Assembly (NCBI RefSeq): GCF_003385775.1
Contig: NZ_QRDP01000004.1
Span: 1,659,763 to 1,723,762, forward strand
Direction of reading: 5' to 3'
DNA length: 64,000 nucleotides
DNA from: Parasphingopyxis lamellibrachiae
GTDB lineage: Bacteria; Pseudomonadota; Alphaproteobacteria; Sphingomonadales; Sphingomonadaceae
The notes below the pieces were generated by a model. That model worked only from the letters and a program-made list of their open reading frames with translations, made no database searches and was not told where the DNA came from. Made by a program: the position numbers and the translations under genes. Shown here piece by piece: positions 33,115 through 43,424 of the stretch (the first letter of the stretch is position 1; every line of letters starts with the position of its first letter).

Positions 33115-33762
33115 CTACCAAGCGAGGTGATCGGCACCGTGAACCAGCGCGCCGCCGTACCAGCCCTGCACGGCCAGCGCCGCTGTGAAGATGATGACTG
33201 ATGCGAAGGCGGCCCGGCCCGACGCCGCCGTCCAGCCGCGCCATACCGAAAGAGCAAGACCGGTTCCGGCAATCGCGATCCCGGTGCCAAGCCAGCGATG
33301 GACGACAAGCAGACTGTCGTCGCCGGTCAGCGCAAAGCCACCCGCAAACCACCCAAGCAAGGCGGCGGGAACGGCGGCGATCCCGGCGCCAAGAATGAGG
33401 AAACGTGCAGTGCCGTTCCACTCGGCCCGGCGCCGCGCGACGACCATTGCGAGCAACGCCGTCGGGAAAAGTGCCAGTGTGAAATGCACGATCATCGGGT
33501 GGGTGCGGCCCAACCAGTCGATCAGCTTGGCGAAAAATCCTTTCGGCGTTTCTGCCGATTCATCCATTCCCGCCATTGCCGGGGCAGCATGGTGCCCGCC
33601 GTCGGCTTCGACCGCCGAATGATCGGGTTCGGGTATCGGTTCCGACTGCGCGGCTTCCGTTGTGCCGGCGTTGTGATCGCGGTGCGCGAATGCGGGAGAA
33701 AATGCTGCCGTTGAAAAGGCCAATGCAGCCAACAGCGCGATGATGATGCGATTTAGAACCAT
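33115..33762 (-). CDS. DUF2231-like membrane protein of the copper operon
   Basis: A 215-residue protein with a signal peptide, a His-containing periplasmic linker (FAHRDHNAG, DGGHHAAPAMAGMDES), then about four membrane helices. The first helix region contains THPMIVHFTLALFPTALL, the DUF2231 signature. His residues recur at helix ends (VVHRWLG, VHGADHLAW). DUF2231 proteins may bind haem or metal. It overlaps copB by 10 bases and is clearly part of the operon. Confidence 0.78.
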   Translation of the reverse strand: MVLNRIIIALLAALAFSTAAFSPAFAHRDHNAGTTEAAQSEPIPEPDHSAVEADGGHHAAPAMAGMDESAETPKGFFAKLIDWLGRTHPMIVHFTLALFPTALLAMVVARRRAEWNGTARFLILGAGIAAVPAALLGWFAGGFALTGDDSLLVVHRWLGTGIAIAGTGLALSVWRGWTAASGRAAFASVIIFTAALAVQGWYGGALVHGADHLAW

Positions 33763-34979
33763 ATTCTTACTCCTGTGAGGAAGACGACGCGGCTCGGGTC
33801 CTCTCCGGCCGCCCGGGCAAAGTCTGCGGTGTCGCCCATCTGCTGTTGCCATTCGACGCCGATGTACGGGGCAAATTCCGGGACGAATTCGTAGCGCAGA
33901 CGCAAACCTGCTTCGAACGCGCTCAAACCCGCCCCAATGCCAATCTCAGGAATGTCCTGCGCTGCCAGATTCAGCTCGACGCGTGGCTGCAAAATTAAGC
34001 GTTGCGTGATGCGCTGATCATATTCGGCTTCGATCCGTCCGGTGAGATCGCCCTCGTCGGAAAGGAAGCCCGCAACGTCGATCTCGAAGAAATAGGGGGC
34101 CAGTCCCTGGATACCGAACACCGCATGAGCCCGATCGGGTTCAGGGCGGATATCGTAGCGAATACCGGCCTGAACGTCGAAATACGGACCAATGGCATGG
34201 CTCCACAATGCTTGGATTTCGGCTTCTTCGAGAGCTCCGCCGAATTCGCCTTCGCCTTCGCTCTTGACCCAGAGCTTGTCGATATCGCCGCCATACCAGG
34301 CGTTGAGCTCCCAGACATAGCCATCCTCGCCGTCGGCGATCTGCGCTTCGAGCCGGTCGATGCTGATCAGACTGTGCATGGCACCGCCCAGTTCGGGTGG
34401 AAGCGAGGAGCGCGCCTCTGCCATGACTTCGGGCGGAAAGACCGTATCGGCTGCGTGAGCAGGGCCGGAGAATGCCTCAGGCGGTGGGCCGGATTGCGGG
34501 ATTGCCGAATCCTGATCCATAGCACCCATGTCATGGCCCTGATGGGCATCAGCGGCTGACGCTTCGTCCATCTGATGACCGGCATGCGGATCGGTTTCGC
34601 CGCTGCTTAGCGAGCCGGACTGATGCATCGCATGACCGCTTTGACCGTCATCGATAGAACCCTCACTGCCCGTCCGATGGCTGGCATGCCCAGTGTGATC
34701 CATAGGTGGATCATCCGGGCTGGCTTGACCCATGCCATGATCGTGATCTGGGGCGTCGTCGTTCGTCATGTGATGCCCGGCATGCGGATCATCACCTTCT
34801 TCCTCGCCATGGATCTCATGCTGCCCCGCCGTCGTCCCCTGACCAGCATGACCGCCGGTGGTCGAAGGATCGTGCTCACCCTGCTCTTCGGTTACTGGCT
34901 GATTATGTCCCTGATGCTGTGCGGCAGCGGGTGCGGGTGCGGCGGCGAGCAATGCCGTGAGTGTGATCAACCTCTTCAT
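33753..34979 (-). CDS. copB: Copper resistance outer-membrane protein CopB/PcoB
   Basis: A 408-residue protein: signal peptide to about 20, then a long low-complexity region to about 180 rich in His, Met, Asp and Gly (repeats such as HAGHQM, HQGHDM, HDHGM), then the CopB beta-barrel (ISIDRLEAQIADGEDGYVWE to VFLTGVRIWF). CopB sits in the outer membrane and binds copper. The His/Met-rich region is long for the family and probably sequesters Cu. Its start overlaps the copA stop as ATGA. Confidence 0.93.
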   Translation of the reverse strand: MKRLITLTALLAAAPAPAAAQHQGHNQPVTEEQGEHDPSTTGGHAGQGTTAGQHEIHGEEEGDDPHAGHHMTNDDAPDHDHGMGQASPDDPPMDHTGHASHRTGSEGSIDDGQSGHAMHQSGSLSSGETDPHAGHQMDEASAADAHQGHDMGAMDQDSAIPQSGPPPEAFSGPAHAADTVFPPEVMAEARSSLPPELGGAMHSLISIDRLEAQIADGEDGYVWELNAWYGGDIDKLWVKSEGEGEFGGALEEAEIQALWSHAIGPYFDVQAGIRYDIRPEPDRAHAVFGIQGLAPYFFEIDVAGFLSDEGDLTGRIEAEYDQRITQRLILQPRVELNLAAQDIPEIGIGAGLSAFEAGLRLRYEFVPEFAPYIGVEWQQQMGDTADFARAAGEDPSRVVFLTGVRIWF

Positions 34980-36712
34980 GCACCTTCTCCTTCGAGCGGC
35001 CGCACGGTGACGATGTTGAACATCCCGGCATGCATGTGCATCATCAAATGGCAGTGGAACGCCCAGTCTCCGGGCGCGTCAGCCGTGAAATCGAACCGCA
35101 CGAACCCGCCCGGCAGTACATTGACCGTATGCTTACGCGGCTGGTGTCCATCATGCCCGTTGACGATTTCAAAAAAATGCCCGTGCAGATGGATCGGGTG
35201 CGTCATCATCGTGTCGTTGACGAGCTTGACGCGGACGCGCTCATCGCGTGCGAACCGAAACGGCTCAACTTGTTCGCTGAAGCGCCGCCCGTCGAACGAC
35301 CACATATAGCGCTCCATATTGCCGGTGAGGTGGATTTCGAGTTCGCGAGAAGGCGGACGCGGGTCGGGATTGGGGTCGAGTGCAATCAGGTCCGTGTAGG
35401 TCAGCACGCGGTGGCCAACATTGCCCAGCCCGAGACCAGGATCGCCGGTTCGGTCCTGCGGCATCGGCGCGATCATCTCGACACCGGGGGTCAGCGCAAC
35501 GCCGGGCGCAAGCGAGCCGTCGCGCATCCCATGTTCCATCGCACCATCGCCGGACATATCATGCCCCATGGCGGCATGATCCACTGCGCCGTCGCCGCTC
35601 TCGGCCATACCGGCCATTCCCATATCGCGCATGGTGAGCGTCGGGCGCTCTCTCAAAGGCGGGACTTCGGCTTCCATGCCAAGGCGCGGGGCCAAGGTCG
35701 CGCGGGCCATGCCCGATCGATCAATGCTCTCGCCGACCAACGTGTAAGCGCGGTCCTCAGTTGGCGTGACGATCACGTCATAAGTCTCAGCGACCGATAT
35801 CTGGAGCTCGTCCACCGCGACGGGCCGGACATTCTCGCCATCGGCATTGACGACGGTCATCGCAAGGCCAGGAATGCGCACATTCATGATCGACATTGCC
35901 GACGCATTGATCATGCGCAGCCGCACACGCTCACCGGGCCGAAAAAGGCCCGTCCAGTTTTCCTGCGGCCCATGGCCGTTGATCAGATAGGTGTAAGTCG
36001 CCCCCGTCACATCGGCGATGTCAGAAGGCATCATACGCATGCCGCCCCACATCGCGCGCTCGCCCGCCGTCATTGGACGGCCGTCGAACAGCGTGTTCTG
36101 CTGGCGGTTGTAATAGTCGGGGCTTTGCTTGAGCCGTTCCATGATTTGGTGCGGATGCATGAAGCTCCAGTCCGAGAACACGATGACATGCTCTCGGTCG
36201 TAGCGAACCGGATCGGGATCGGCCGGATCAATGACGATGGGCCCATAATGCCCCATCGCTTCCTGCAAGCCCGAATGGCTGTGATACCAGTATGTGCCGG
36301 CCTGGATTACCGGAAACTCATAGGTGAAGGTCTCGCGCGGTCGGATCCCGGGAAAACTGACGCCGGGAACGCCGTCCATATCAAATGGCAAGAGCAAGCC
36401 GTGCCAGTGGATCGAGCTGTCCACGTCGAGCGTGTTGGTCACAGCGAAGCGGACATTCTGCCCCTCGCGCAGCCGGATCAGCGGCGCAGGCAAGGTCCCG
36501 TTCATCGTGATCGCATGGCCCGTGCGTCCGCCGACGGTGAAGGGTGTCGCACCGATCTCGATGGCGATATCTTCGCCCGAAAGCATTGGCATCTCTGGGC
36601 CGATACCGGCCGTGCCGGTCTGCGCCCAAGCAGGCATCAGGCTGGAAAGGCCCAGTCCGGCGACGCCTATTGCGCCTGTCTTGAGCATCGTTCTGCGGTC
36701 GATGGGTTGCAT
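34976..36712 (-). CDS. copA: Copper resistance multicopper oxidase CopA/PcoA
   Basis: A 578-residue periplasmic oxidase that detoxifies Cu(I). A twin-arginine leader (DRRTMLKTGAIGVAG) is followed by three cupredoxin domains. Copper ligands are visible in SSIHWHGLLLP, GTYWYHSHSG, HPIHLHGHFFEI and HCHLMMHMHAGM. A Met/His-rich insert lies in the second half (MRDMGMAGM, AAMGHDMSGDGAMEHGM), typical of PcoA-type enzymes. It overlaps copB and follows two small secreted metal-binding proteins. Confidence 0.95.
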   Translation of the reverse strand: MQPIDRRTMLKTGAIGVAGLGLSSLMPAWAQTGTAGIGPEMPMLSGEDIAIEIGATPFTVGGRTGHAITMNGTLPAPLIRLREGQNVRFAVTNTLDVDSSIHWHGLLLPFDMDGVPGVSFPGIRPRETFTYEFPVIQAGTYWYHSHSGLQEAMGHYGPIVIDPADPDPVRYDREHVIVFSDWSFMHPHQIMERLKQSPDYYNRQQNTLFDGRPMTAGERAMWGGMRMMPSDIADVTGATYTYLINGHGPQENWTGLFRPGERVRLRMINASAMSIMNVRIPGLAMTVVNADGENVRPVAVDELQISVAETYDVIVTPTEDRAYTLVGESIDRSGMARATLAPRLGMEAEVPPLRERPTLTMRDMGMAGMAESGDGAVDHAAMGHDMSGDGAMEHGMRDGSLAPGVALTPGVEMIAPMPQDRTGDPGLGLGNVGHRVLTYTDLIALDPNPDPRPPSRELEIHLTGNMERYMWSFDGRRFSEQVEPFRFARDERVRVKLVNDTMMTHPIHLHGHFFEIVNGHDGHQPRKHTVNVLPGGFVRFDFTADAPGDWAFHCHLMMHMHAGMFNIVTVRPLEGEGA

Positions 36713-36807
36713 AGCTATAATGTTCGCCGCTCGGGACTCGCATCCCGGCGCTCCATTTTGAGTGAGTTTTGAAAGGCGAGGCGGCGAACGGCCGCCTCCG
36801 CCGCTCC

Positions 36808-37080
36808 CTATTCGCTGCCTGCCGGGTCATCCGAATGAGAGCTATGATCCTCATCATCGCTCTCATTCGCATCATCACCATGGTTCATGTGATGATCGCC
36901 GTCGCAATCGGCCATTTCATGGCCCATCGCTTGGTGACGTTCCCGGCATGCGTCGCGTTCTTCGGTCGTGCCATCGCAGCACACCATATGGTCATGGCTT
37001 TCGCCATGGGCCTCGTGATTGTCGAACGCGGCGGCGGGGGCTGCGATCGCCAATGCGATCGCGGTTGCCAAATATTTCAT
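36808..37080 (-). CDS. Small secreted His/Asp-rich protein, putative copper sponge
   Basis: A 90-residue protein with a clean signal peptide (KYLATAIALAIAAPAAAF). The mature part of about 70 residues has eleven His, four Cys, several Met and a large excess of Asp and Glu (HDHMVCCDG, GDHHMNHGDD, DEDHSSHSDD). There is no globular family signature. Placed between a Cys-rich secreted protein and CopA in a CsoR-type operon, it is best explained as a periplasmic Cu-binding buffer. This is inference from composition and context. Confidence 0.72.
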   Translation of the reverse strand: MKYLATAIALAIAAPAAAFDNHEAHGESHDHMVCCDGTTEERDACRERHQAMGHEMADCDGDHHMNHGDDANESDDEDHSSHSDDPAGSE

Positions 37081-37120
37081 GGCTATTCTCCTGTGGAATT
37101 CGAATGAAGTGTCGAAATTC

Positions 37121-37525
37121 TCAGGAGGTTCGGGGAGGGGGTAGCTCGAAATCGGGGGACTGTTCGTGCGGCGTCGCGACGATGCTCTGACCAGGCGTTT
37201 CAATCGTCCGCGTCAGCTCAATAATGAGTGCGGGCAGACATACAGCGACACCCGTGCAAGCGGCGATGCAATCCGCAGCGCTCTCGAATGGGTTTTGGTT
37301 GTCACCGTCCATCTGTGAAACGCAATGCGCCATCGTGACCATTTGGGTCGGCTCATGGTCCATCGTCATTGAATGCGCTTCTGCCATACCTACCATGCCA
37401 AGCGGCGAGATGGTGACGGCGATCGCCATGATGATGCCAACAATTCGGGATCGTACGGGACGTCCGAACTTATCCAAGAAACGGCCTAGCGAGAATATTG
37501 TTGTGGCTGAAGGGTAGCGCTTCAT
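37121..37525 (-). CDS. Cys-rich exported protein of the copper operon
   Basis: A 134-residue protein with a hydrophobic segment at about 28-48 (IVGIIMAIAVTISPLGM) followed by a His/Met stretch (AEAHSMTMDHEP) and a cysteine cluster AADCIAACTGVAVCLPAL. The pattern resembles small CopL-like secreted proteins that open copper operons, but identity is not certain. It starts one base after the csoR stop, so it is co-transcribed and under the same operator. Confidence 0.62.
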   Translation of the reverse strand: MKRYPSATTIFSLGRFLDKFGRPVRSRIVGIIMAIAVTISPLGMVGMAEAHSMTMDHEPTQMVTMAHCVSQMDGDNQNPFESAADCIAACTGVAVCLPALIIELTRTIETPGQSIVATPHEQSPDFELPPPRTS

Positions 37526-37526
37526 G

Positions 37527-37799
37527 TCAGCGGCCCACTTTTCCGAACAAGTTAATGAGTTCGTCGAACTTCTGGCGTTGTTCGGCGGAGTCACCATTTT
37601 GCACGGCGTCTTCGATGCAGTGCGCTGCATGAATCGACAGTATTTTCGCCTTTGCCGAACGCAGCGCCGCTTCCATCGCTGTCATCTGGTTGATGATGTC
37701 GATGCAATAGCGGCCTTCCTCCATCATTTTGGCAATACCGCGCGCCTGCCCCTCAATACGGCGCATCCGAGCTATTTCCTTGGAGAACTTTTCGTTCAT
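37527..37799 (-). CDS. csoR: CsoR-type Cu(I)-sensing repressor
   Basis: A 90-residue all-helical DUF156 repressor. The Cu(I) ligands of CsoR are conserved in spacing: Cys32 in GRYCIDI, His57 and Cys61 in SIHAAHC (Mycobacterium tuberculosis CsoR Cys36, His61, Cys65). The second Met (37799) was chosen because a GAG lies upstream; the frame could begin at 37817. It heads the minus-strand copper operon and a 17-bp palindrome lies directly upstream. It should leave DNA when Cu(I) binds. Confidence 0.88.
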   Translation of the reverse strand: MNEKFSKEIARMRRIEGQARGIAKMMEEGRYCIDIINQMTAMEAALRSAKAKILSIHAAHCIEDAVQNGDSAEQRQKFDELINLFGKVGR

Positions 37800-37831
37800 C
37801 GTTTCTCGTCTATCCATTTACTAACGCCAGC

Positions 37832-37848
37832 ATACCCTTGACGGGTAT
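37832..37848. promoter_or_regulatory. CsoR operator, copy 1
   Basis: ATACCCTTGACGGGTAT is a 17-bp inverted repeat (ATACCC/GGGTAT) 33 bp upstream of the csoR start, in the gap shared with the divergent gene at 37957. It matches known CsoR-type operators in form. Two further elements with ATACC-N7-GGTAT occur at 38464 and 38850. Confidence 0.68.
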
Positions 37849-37956
37849 GGTAATCAAGTTAAATCGGTCTACGAAATTGGCAAACTTGATTCCCTAGCCA
37901 TGCGGCCTGACTTCTCACCCCGAAACAAGCGCAAATATGTAGAAAGAAGAAGATCG

Positions 37957-38400
37957 ATGCTCATCAAAGCCCCCGAATTCCGTATTGCCCTGTTCGGGTC
38001 GCTCGCCGCCTTTTTGTGGGAAATGTGGCAGATGCCCTTTTACGACCAAAGCGGCATGACATTCATGGATATGGTGAAAGGGTGTTCGCTGGGATCGCTG
38101 GGCGATGCCGGAATCATGGTCTTTGCCTACCGCATTGCGGCTTGGCTTGCCAGATCGCGACTCTGGCTCATAACGTTGCCTCCGCGCGCCATATTTGCCT
38201 ACGTCGCCACCGGCCTCGCCGTCACTATCATTGTTGAACATGTTGCGATCAACTTCGATTTTGGCTGGCGGTATAGCGGCCTCATGCCGCTTGACCCACT
38301 ATTCGGAACAGGGCTGGTTCCGATTGCAATGTGGGTAGTCGTTCCGCTTGCGGCATTATGGTTGGCGCGGATGCCAGGGCCTGCCCTTTCCGAAGAATGA
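37957..38400 (+). CDS. Membrane protein of the copper locus, unknown function
   Basis: A 147-residue protein with about four membrane helices (RIALFGSLAAFLWEMWQMPF, then IFAYVATGLAVTIIVEHVAI, then VPIAMWVVVPLAALWLARM). A GAAAGAAGAAG lies upstream of the ATG. It is divergent from csoR and shares its operator region. No family is recognised with confidence. Confidence 0.6.
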   Translation: MLIKAPEFRIALFGSLAAFLWEMWQMPFYDQSGMTFMDMVKGCSLGSLGDAGIMVFAYRIAAWLARSRLWLITLPPRAIFAYVATGLAVTIIVEHVAINFDFGWRYSGLMPLDPLFGTGLVPIAMWVVVPLAALWLARMPGPALSEE

Positions 38401-38463
38401 CAGTAGCCCGATAGTCTGAATCGGGTTTTGCAGTAAAAGATACAGCGACGTTTTTCCTTGCAT

Positions 38464-38480
38464 ATACCCCCTATAGGTAT
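38464..38480. promoter_or_regulatory. CsoR operator-like element, copy 2
   Basis: ATACCCCCTATAGGTAT is 17 bp long and fits ATACC-N7-GGTAT. It lies 56 bp upstream of the DUF5676 gene. A CCTATAGGTAT core is also shared by chance or descent with the element at 17461. Confidence 0.55.
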
Positions 38481-38536
38481 TATATGGCGCGAGTTGCGTT
38501 GTCATACCGCACGCGATTGATAAACAGGAGGATGAC

Positions 38537-38794
38537 ATGAAAATAATTACAGTTGGAAATACCTTGTCGCTGTTTCTTGCGATCACGTTCGCACTCTGCG
38601 TGGCCTGGGGACTAGTTGCTCCGGAAAATCTGCATATGCATCAGGCTTGGCAAAACCTTCTGCCAGGATTTACGTGGATTTCCCTTCATTCGTTCCTGAT
38701 CGGCCTTCTCGGCGCGTATCTCTATGGCTGGTACGCGGCTTTGATCATCGTTCCGCTTCATCGGTTCTTCAACCGGGGCGCAGAGAGCGCTTAG
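38537..38794 (+). CDS. DUF5676 small membrane protein
   Basis: An 85-residue protein with two membrane helices (SLFLAITFALCVAWGLV and FLIGLLGAYLYGWYAALIIV) and the family segment NLHMHQAWQNLLPGF between them. DUF5676 members regularly occur beside copper ATPases and Cus genes. AGGAGG precedes the ATG. Its job is unknown. Confidence 0.85.
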   Translation: MKIITVGNTLSLFLAITFALCVAWGLVAPENLHMHQAWQNLLPGFTWISLHSFLIGLLGAYLYGWYAALIIVPLHRFFNRGAESA

Positions 38795-38801
38795 GCCCCA
38801 T

Positions 38802-38840
38802 GCCCGGCTGACGGCCGCCTACCGCCAACCGGGCCCTTTT
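38802..38840 (+). terminator. Probable terminator after DUF5676
   Basis: GCCCGG at 38802 pairs with CCGGGC at 38829-38834, and a CCTTTT run follows. The loop contains further GC pairing. It ends the DUF5676 transcript before the separate operator at 38850. Confidence 0.5.
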
Positions 38841-38849
38841 CAAATTAGT

Positions 38850-38866
38850 ATACCGTGCTAGGGTAT
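38850..38866. promoter_or_regulatory. CsoR operator-like element, copy 3
   Basis: ATACCGTGCTAGGGTAT is 17 bp long and fits ATACC-N7-GGTAT, 29 bp upstream of the copper ATPase start. With copies 1 and 2 it places three transcription units under the same apparent control. Confidence 0.55.
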
Positions 38867-38895
38867 ATAGAGCTTGCAGTTTTCGAGGATGTCAG

Positions 38896-41220
<2,325 letters not shown>

Positions 41221-41226
41221 TCGTCG

Positions 41227-41901
41227 ATGACGGATAAATCATACACGCCGCCACTCGGCCATGATGCGCTGACCCCGCTATACGATCTGGCGATCCGCGG
41301 CCTGACGCGCGAAAATGTTTGGCGATCCGCATTAGTCCGGCAGGTTGCGCCTTCGCCTTATGACCGGATTCTCGACGTCGGATGCGGCACGGGAACGCTA
41401 GCACTGGCGCTCAAGCGCGCGGCACCGGAAGCCGACATAATCGGTGTTGATCCCGATTCTCGTGCACTGACGAAAGCCAGGGACAAAGCTAAGTCAGCGG
41501 GACAAGCTATCGCCTTTGTACACGGATTCCTGGGCGATGCGGGACTCCCAGATGGATGGAAACCGACGAAGATCGTGTCGAGTCTGATGTTCCATCAGGT
41601 GCCGTTGCCCGCCAAGGGCGACATTCTTTCGACCATGCGGGAAATGCTCGATATCGGCGGCGAAATTCATATCGCCGATTATGGTTTGCAGCGCGATTTT
41701 CTAATGCGGAGTTTGTTTCGCATGACGGTACAGCTGCTCGACGGTATCAAGGATACCCAGCCCAATGCCGATGGGGTTTTGTCCCGCATCATGGATGAGG
41801 TCGGACTAGAGGCGGTGGAAACGCAGGTCTTTCAAACCGCTACCGGATCGATTTCTCTATTCCGCGCTACTCCGAATTGGAAAACTCAAAAAGACATCTA
41901 A
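41227..41901 (+). CDS. Class I SAM-dependent methyltransferase
   Basis: A 224-residue protein with the AdoMet motif ILDVGCGTGTLALAL followed by GVDPDSRAL. It resembles UbiE/COQ5-like small-molecule methyltransferases. It begins 6 bases after the copper ATPase stop and is probably co-transcribed. The substrate is unknown. Confidence 0.78.
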   Translation: MTDKSYTPPLGHDALTPLYDLAIRGLTRENVWRSALVRQVAPSPYDRILDVGCGTGTLALALKRAAPEADIIGVDPDSRALTKARDKAKSAGQAIAFVHGFLGDAGLPDGWKPTKIVSSLMFHQVPLPAKGDILSTMREMLDIGGEIHIADYGLQRDFLMRSLFRMTVQLLDGIKDTQPNADGVLSRIMDEVGLEAVETQVFQTATGSISLFRATPNWKTQKDI

Positions 41902-41937
41902 GTTGGTAATCCGACGTCGCCCAGACAAAGGAAAACA

Positions 41938-43269
41938 GTGGATACTCCATACAACAAAGACAGCCTGACATTGCTCGGCACAGTCGCAATGGGGACTGGT
42001 GTCATGATCGGTGCGGGGATATTCGCACTGACCGGGCAAGTAGCCGAGCTCGCTGGCGCACTCTTTCCGCTCGCCTTTTTGTTGGCCGCGATCATCTGCG
42101 GTTTTAGCGCCTACACTTACATCAAGGTCTCGAACAAATATCCATCGGCGGGCGGGATCGCGATGATCCTCAAGAAAGCCTATGGTGAAACTACCGTCAC
42201 CGGCGCGGCAGCGCTTCTGATGGCCTTTTCGATGATCATCAGCGAGAGTCTGGTGGCAAGAACCTTTGCGGCCTACACGCTCCAGCTCTTCGATGTGGGC
42301 AAAGATACGCTGCTGGTTCCGATTTTGGCCGTCGGACTGATCATTGCCGCATTTCTGGTCAACATCGCCGGCAATAAGGTCATCGGTACCGTTTCGAAGG
42401 TCACGGCGGTCATCAAGATCGGCGGTATACTGATTTTCGCGCTCGTCGCGCTCTGGGCTGCGGGGTTCAGTTTTCAAGCTGCCGAGTCCGCGAGCGCAGC
42501 TGCCGATGGTTCGGCAACCGGATTTCTCGCGGCGGTGGCACTCGCAATCCTCGCCTATAAGGGATTCACGACGATCACGAATAGCGGCGGCGAAGTCGTC
42601 GATCCGCAGAAGAATGTTGGACGGGCGATCATGATCTCGCTTGCCATCTGTCTCGTCGTATACATTCTGGTCGCTCTCGCCGTCAGCTCGACGCTCACGA
42701 TCGACGAAATCGTCACGGCCCGCGATTACTCCCTTGCCGAAGCCGCCAGACCGGCGATCGGGCAATATGGTCTATGGTTCACGGTCGCCATCGCGATCAT
42801 CGCGACGGCATCCGGCGTCCTGGCCAGCATCTTCGCGGTGTCGCGCATGCTCGCCATGCTCACCGATATGAAGCTGATCCCGCACAGTCATTTCGGTATG
42901 CCGGGTAATATTCAAAAGCATACACTTGTCTACACGGTCGTCGCAGCCGGACTGCTCGCAGCCTTTTTCGACCTCAGCCGGATCGCGGCCATGGGAGCGA
43001 TATTCTATCTCATCATGGACATTATCATTCACTGGGGGGTCTATCGAAATCTCCATGAAGACGTGAACGCCAACCGGGCGGTTCTGCTTACGGCAATCCT
43101 GCTCGATCTGGTCGTGCTCAGTGCGTTTCTAATCATGAAAGTGGCGAGTGATCCTATGATCATCGCGATCTCGCTGGGCGGCATTGTCCTCATATTCGGT
43201 TTCGAGAAACTCTATCTGCGCCCCATCCGCGACCGGGAACGGCAGGGCGCGCACGATGCCCATGCCTGA
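41938..43269 (+). CDS. APC-superfamily amino acid permease
   Basis: A 443-residue inner-membrane transporter of about twelve helices. The first helix has the family motif VMIGAGIFALTGQ, and KVSNKYPSAGG follows. It starts with GTG at 41938, preceded by AAAGGAAA. It follows the methyltransferase gene after 36 bp. The substrate is unknown and a metal role is not evident. Confidence 0.83.
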   Translation: MDTPYNKDSLTLLGTVAMGTGVMIGAGIFALTGQVAELAGALFPLAFLLAAIICGFSAYTYIKVSNKYPSAGGIAMILKKAYGETTVTGAAALLMAFSMIISESLVARTFAAYTLQLFDVGKDTLLVPILAVGLIIAAFLVNIAGNKVIGTVSKVTAVIKIGGILIFALVALWAAGFSFQAAESASAAADGSATGFLAAVALAILAYKGFTTITNSGGEVVDPQKNVGRAIMISLAICLVVYILVALAVSSTLTIDEIVTARDYSLAEAARPAIGQYGLWFTVAIAIIATASGVLASIFAVSRMLAMLTDMKLIPHSHFGMPGNIQKHTLVYTVVAAGLLAAFFDLSRIAAMGAIFYLIMDIIIHWGVYRNLHEDVNANRAVLLTAILLDLVVLSAFLIMKVASDPMIIAISLGGIVLIFGFEKLYLRPIRDRERQGAHDAHA

Positions 43270-43424
43270 TCCCAATCCGATCCGCAGGGCGGTGCGGCTA
43301 TCATCTTGGCGATCGTGAGCGCCGAATCCGACCGTGCTTAACCGCCGCCCGTTAACAAAATCGTTACCAAAAGTTTACGTTTTCCATTTAGTTGTGCGGT
43401 GCTGCAAATTGTCGGGATGTGATT

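Noticed and set aside
35030-36772. 580-codon open frame on the plus strand
   Set aside because: It lies wholly antisense to the well-supported multicopper oxidase gene, is rich in His and Arg as expected of a shadow frame, and has no family resemblance.
37832-38866. MerR/CueR promoter elements as an explanation for the copper palindromes
   Set aside because: No MerR-family gene is in the window, the elements are 17-bp ATACC-N7-GGTAT repeats as in CsoR operators, and a CsoR gene is adjacent.
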